DNA of 64,000 nt. It comes from Pachypanchax playfairii. Lineage: Eukaryota; Chordata; Actinopteri; Cyprinodontiformes; Aplocheilidae. The translations under genes and the position numbers were made by a program. Positions 61,383-64,000 of the stretch are shown here, piece by piece (position 1 is the stretch's first letter; every line of letters starts with the position of its first letter). The notes under the pieces were generated by a model. It was not told the DNA's origin. It was given only the letters and a program-made list of their open reading frames with translations, and did no database searches. The DNA lies in assembly GCA_006937955.1 (NCBI GenBank), contig SSNP01000067.1, positions 2,882,415 through 2,946,414 on the forward strand. Reading direction: 5' to 3'.

Positions 61383-62564
61383 CATAGCGATGTAGCGGCT
61401 ACCTTTCGTGTAGTTTGCAATATTTGCCTTTATTTATCTGAAACTGAAGTCTCATGTTCCTTAAGTACATCTGCCTTGTTGAACTTATTATGGGAAATAA
61501 ATGTCTAAATCAAAACAAGCTGCTGATTATTTCACATTTTACTTGTGAGCAACGACACATTTAAATCTTACAAATATAGTTATTTGGCTTATATCGTGAT
61601 ATATATCGTTATCGCCTTCTTATATCGCCCAGCTCTGTTAGTGATAGAGTTATCCAGTAATAGAACAATTTAATATAATGTAATGTAATATATGTCCCAG
61701 GGAAAGGTTTAAGCCCTTTTCCAAATGCATCCAACATCTCATATTTTCTTTTCCAAACATATATTTCATGGTCCCTGGATCCAAAATGAATCAGAAGTAA
61801 TTCATTATAAAGTGTGGAAAATTCATGCACAGCCTGTTGATGAGCAAATACATATTCATCACTGGCGATGGAGCAAGGCAGAATCACAACATCTGACTCA
61901 AGGCTCCATTAGCTGAAAAAAGACTGTTAAGCCCAAAACCTTGGGGATGATTATAGCAAATAAATTAAAGGGACTTTATCATGCATATTTTCAAGTCTAT
62001 ATTTTTATTCTAGTGCTCAACTTGGATGTCTTTGCAATGACTGACTGGCCTCTATGCAGCCCTTTGGCTGAGCGTTTAAGTTTTTTTAGCTCTTTGAATT
62101 GTTAAAAAAAATAAAGGGGAAAAATGTATTTGCAGTATGACCAACATTGTTCTACTTTGTAACCATAATATATGGAAAAAAAACTGACAAATAATACCCA
62201 ATTATGGAGAACTAAAGATATTTGCTTTTGTCCAATTAGTAAGGTATACTGTACATGCTAAGTTTACTTTTCCTGTGATGTATACTGATTGTGATGATTT
62301 TGAAAGCGAGAAGTTGTATTGCAAATTTTATGTTAAGTTACACCTGATGAATGCTAGAACCACAACAATATTTACGATGTATATCTGAATGTATATGTAT
62401 ATGTACGTTTAAATGGTAGAGAAATTAGATCAGTCATATGGAAATAAGGGTTATTCTCTAAAGGAAAAATCGGTGGCTTTAACCATGCATTTCTAACATG
62501 TAATTGTTTTTTTTTCAGTTATTTATTTATTTTTGTTTAAGTATGAATGCATGGATTTTGAATA

Positions 62565-62640
62565 TTGAACAGGGTGTAGGCAAAAATAAGCAATCTTGCT
62601 TCAGCCTACTCCTTTTGAGCTTTACATTATATCAAACAAT
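62565..62640 (+). repeat. LINE 3'-tail-like fragment, related to 19330-19470
   Basis: Contains gggtgtaggcaaaaataagc followed by cagcctactccttttgagc, matching the order of blocks at 19330-19470. No reverse transcriptase remnant is visible directly upstream. Confidence 0.3.
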
Positions 62641-62706
62641 TTTTGACTTGTACTGTAATAAGAAAATGAAAACTGCTCAAATAAGTTTTTAAGTGTAATA
62701 TTGAGT

Positions 62707-62827
62707 GATCAGAAGCGTGCAGAGTGATGTCTAATCTGAAGCTGAACATGTTTTTCGGTGAGTATCGACTTAGACAAGTTTCAAAACAGTAGCTTATACT
62801 TTTAAAAGGTATTTTGTACTGCTTTAA
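62707..62827 (+). repeat. Dispersed repeat with splice-donor-like motif, copy 2
   Basis: Partner of 24756-24872 in the same orientation. The donor-like ggtgagtat is retained, but the upstream start codon is not. Similarity fades after about gctttaat on the right and gatcagaag on the left. Confidence 0.6.
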
Positions 62828-64000
62828 TAGTAATAGTAGAAGTAATTTATACAAAATACACAATCTTTCTTTGAAAATATTTTGCCATTTTGTTTTTTAC
62901 CTGGTCCTTGGACAAAATAACATGGATAGAAGAATAAAATATATAAAATAAACCCAAAAAGGTAATTGCATCTCTGGGTTCCTGAATACATCCACAGGAT
63001 GTACATTTGGCAAAACAAACAAAAACATGTCCATTATGTTATAAAAGGCCAACTTTTAGTAGTTTATTGCCCTATATGTGATTCAGACCTTTTATCACGC
63101 TCACCATCACCTTGTTCCTCTTGTTGATTGGATCTATTAGGGTGGGGGGTACTTTCTGGGATAAATGAGCTTAAAAACAAGTGACAGCGAAAAAGGAAGG
63201 TCTCACTCATCTATGTAACTCCACGTGTCTCCCTGCTTGTTGGTGTCTGTCTTTCAACTACTAAGAACTGTCTCATTCCTTATTCTCAGCAGCTTGCCAG
63301 GAAAGGAGTGTCTGACATCTCACCGTCAGTCTTATACACAGTCTTTACCACCTTCTGACAGTTACTTCAGAAACCCAACTCAACATGATGTCTGACTAAG
63401 TTAGATGAAAACTCCTTTCTCTACCTAGGAAAGAGAGAAAGTGTAGAAAACTAATTTCTGTACCAATAACAGTAAAATGGAGAGTAACAATACATACTGT
63501 ATATGGAAACTAACAAAAAACCTGTACATTTATTGTAAATATCCCATTGTAGATAGAACAATGAGAAAATAATAATGAAGAGAACACATGAATAAAAAAA
63601 GTGTTATGATGTAGACATTAAACATAAAACTTGCATGTTTTCTCTTTCTCTCTATATATACAATAGTTTAGATTTTCATATTTGTTCTTGTTTGTACATT
63701 CTGATTTATGCAGGTCTCTCCCTGCAATTTCTCACTTAATTCATTTCTTCTGCCTTTCTCAAACCAACCACTAGATGCCCTCCAGTTTCCCTCGCACATG
63801 ACAGTAATTTAAATGTTCCCAATTTTCTCTCAGCACCTATATAAACCTATTTTTTATATTCTATTGCTTCACATGATTTTACTGTCATTTTTTCCAGCAT
63901 GTCTTCTCCCGACACATGTTGCTGTTGTCCTCCTCGTCTTTTGTGATTTTAAATACACCCACCTGTGACTGATTTTAAAACCTCAACTCAAAAGCAAATA

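Larger units (their letters stand above)
60622..61637 (+). mobile_element. hAT element with BED-finger gene remnant, about 1.0 kb
   Basis: The ends read agagctgggcgata and tatcgcccagctct, inverted repeats typical of a fish hAT family. The flanking octamers agree only weakly, so the target duplication has decayed or my boundary is off by a few bases. The right end is rich in atatcg motifs. The inside codes only for the N-terminal part of a hAT transposase. The element is therefore an internally deleted derivative. Confidence 0.8.
36454..64000 (-). other. Probable intron upstream of exon A (at least 27 kb, partial)
   Basis: I found no receptor exon here. The stretch is AT-rich and carries most of the mobile elements listed for 42597-61637, an AT microsatellite (36988-37028), a G30 tract, and imperfect repeats at 37350-37880. 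That it is one intron is an inference from the missing upstream exon and the large introns known for GRID2 genes. Confidence 0.55.

Overview
The window is vertebrate, most likely teleost fish, chromosomal DNA. It is AT-rich and almost entirely non-coding. The repeats are typical of fish: Tc1/mariner, hAT and Harbinger-type miniature elements, and CR1/L2-like LINEs. There are no operons, bacterial genes, CRISPR arrays or viral genes. Species cannot be told from this sequence alone.

The only host gene I can support lies on the minus strand. Four consecutive internal exons at 36400-36453, 26442-26615, 20570-20731 and 13805-13924 encode 170 residues of an ionotropic glutamate receptor of the delta family, closest to GRID2 (GluD2). 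All four have AG acceptors and GT donors, all begin and end in phase 0, and they join without a break in the order expected for the family. They cover the C-terminal part of the amino-terminal domain and the approach to the ligand-binding domain (about residues 245-415 of the mammalian protein). Upstream exons should lie beyond 64000 and downstream exons before position 1, so most of the window is intron of this gene.

The introns hold, left to right: a 213-bp hAT miniature element with an exact 8-bp target duplication (865-1077); a GT microsatellite (3781-3821); a pair of old related repeats (12590-12960 and 18750-19060); the end of a common fish DNA repeat (14500-14735); LTR-like and LINE-tail-like fragments around 19330-20065; an internally deleted Tc1-like element (21437-22699); a GC-rich Harbinger-type miniature element (31975-32550); a complete Tc1/mariner element with an intact 346-residue transposase (34934-36154); a Tc1 relic whose core has been replaced (42597-44457); a 30-base G tract (45937-45966); a palindromic TA-flanked element (47781-50804) containing a 5'-truncated LINE with an open 627-residue reverse transcriptase frame; a hAT miniature element (51652-52180); an L2-like LINE remnant (56728-57190); a decayed LINE reverse transcriptase fragment (59370-60140); and a hAT element with a BED zinc finger, broken by a 113-bp tandem duplication (60622-61637).

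The mobile elements and the receptor gene have no evident joint function; the elements are passengers in long introns. I found no convincing new biological system. The points most worth checking are the intact transposase with DD36E-type spacing and perfect terminal repeats, the uneven divergence and symmetric phases of the receptor exons (one with a weak donor, one with a T18 tract by its acceptor), the nested LINE in a palindrome-rich element, and a dispersed repeat that carries an ATG followed by a consensus splice donor.
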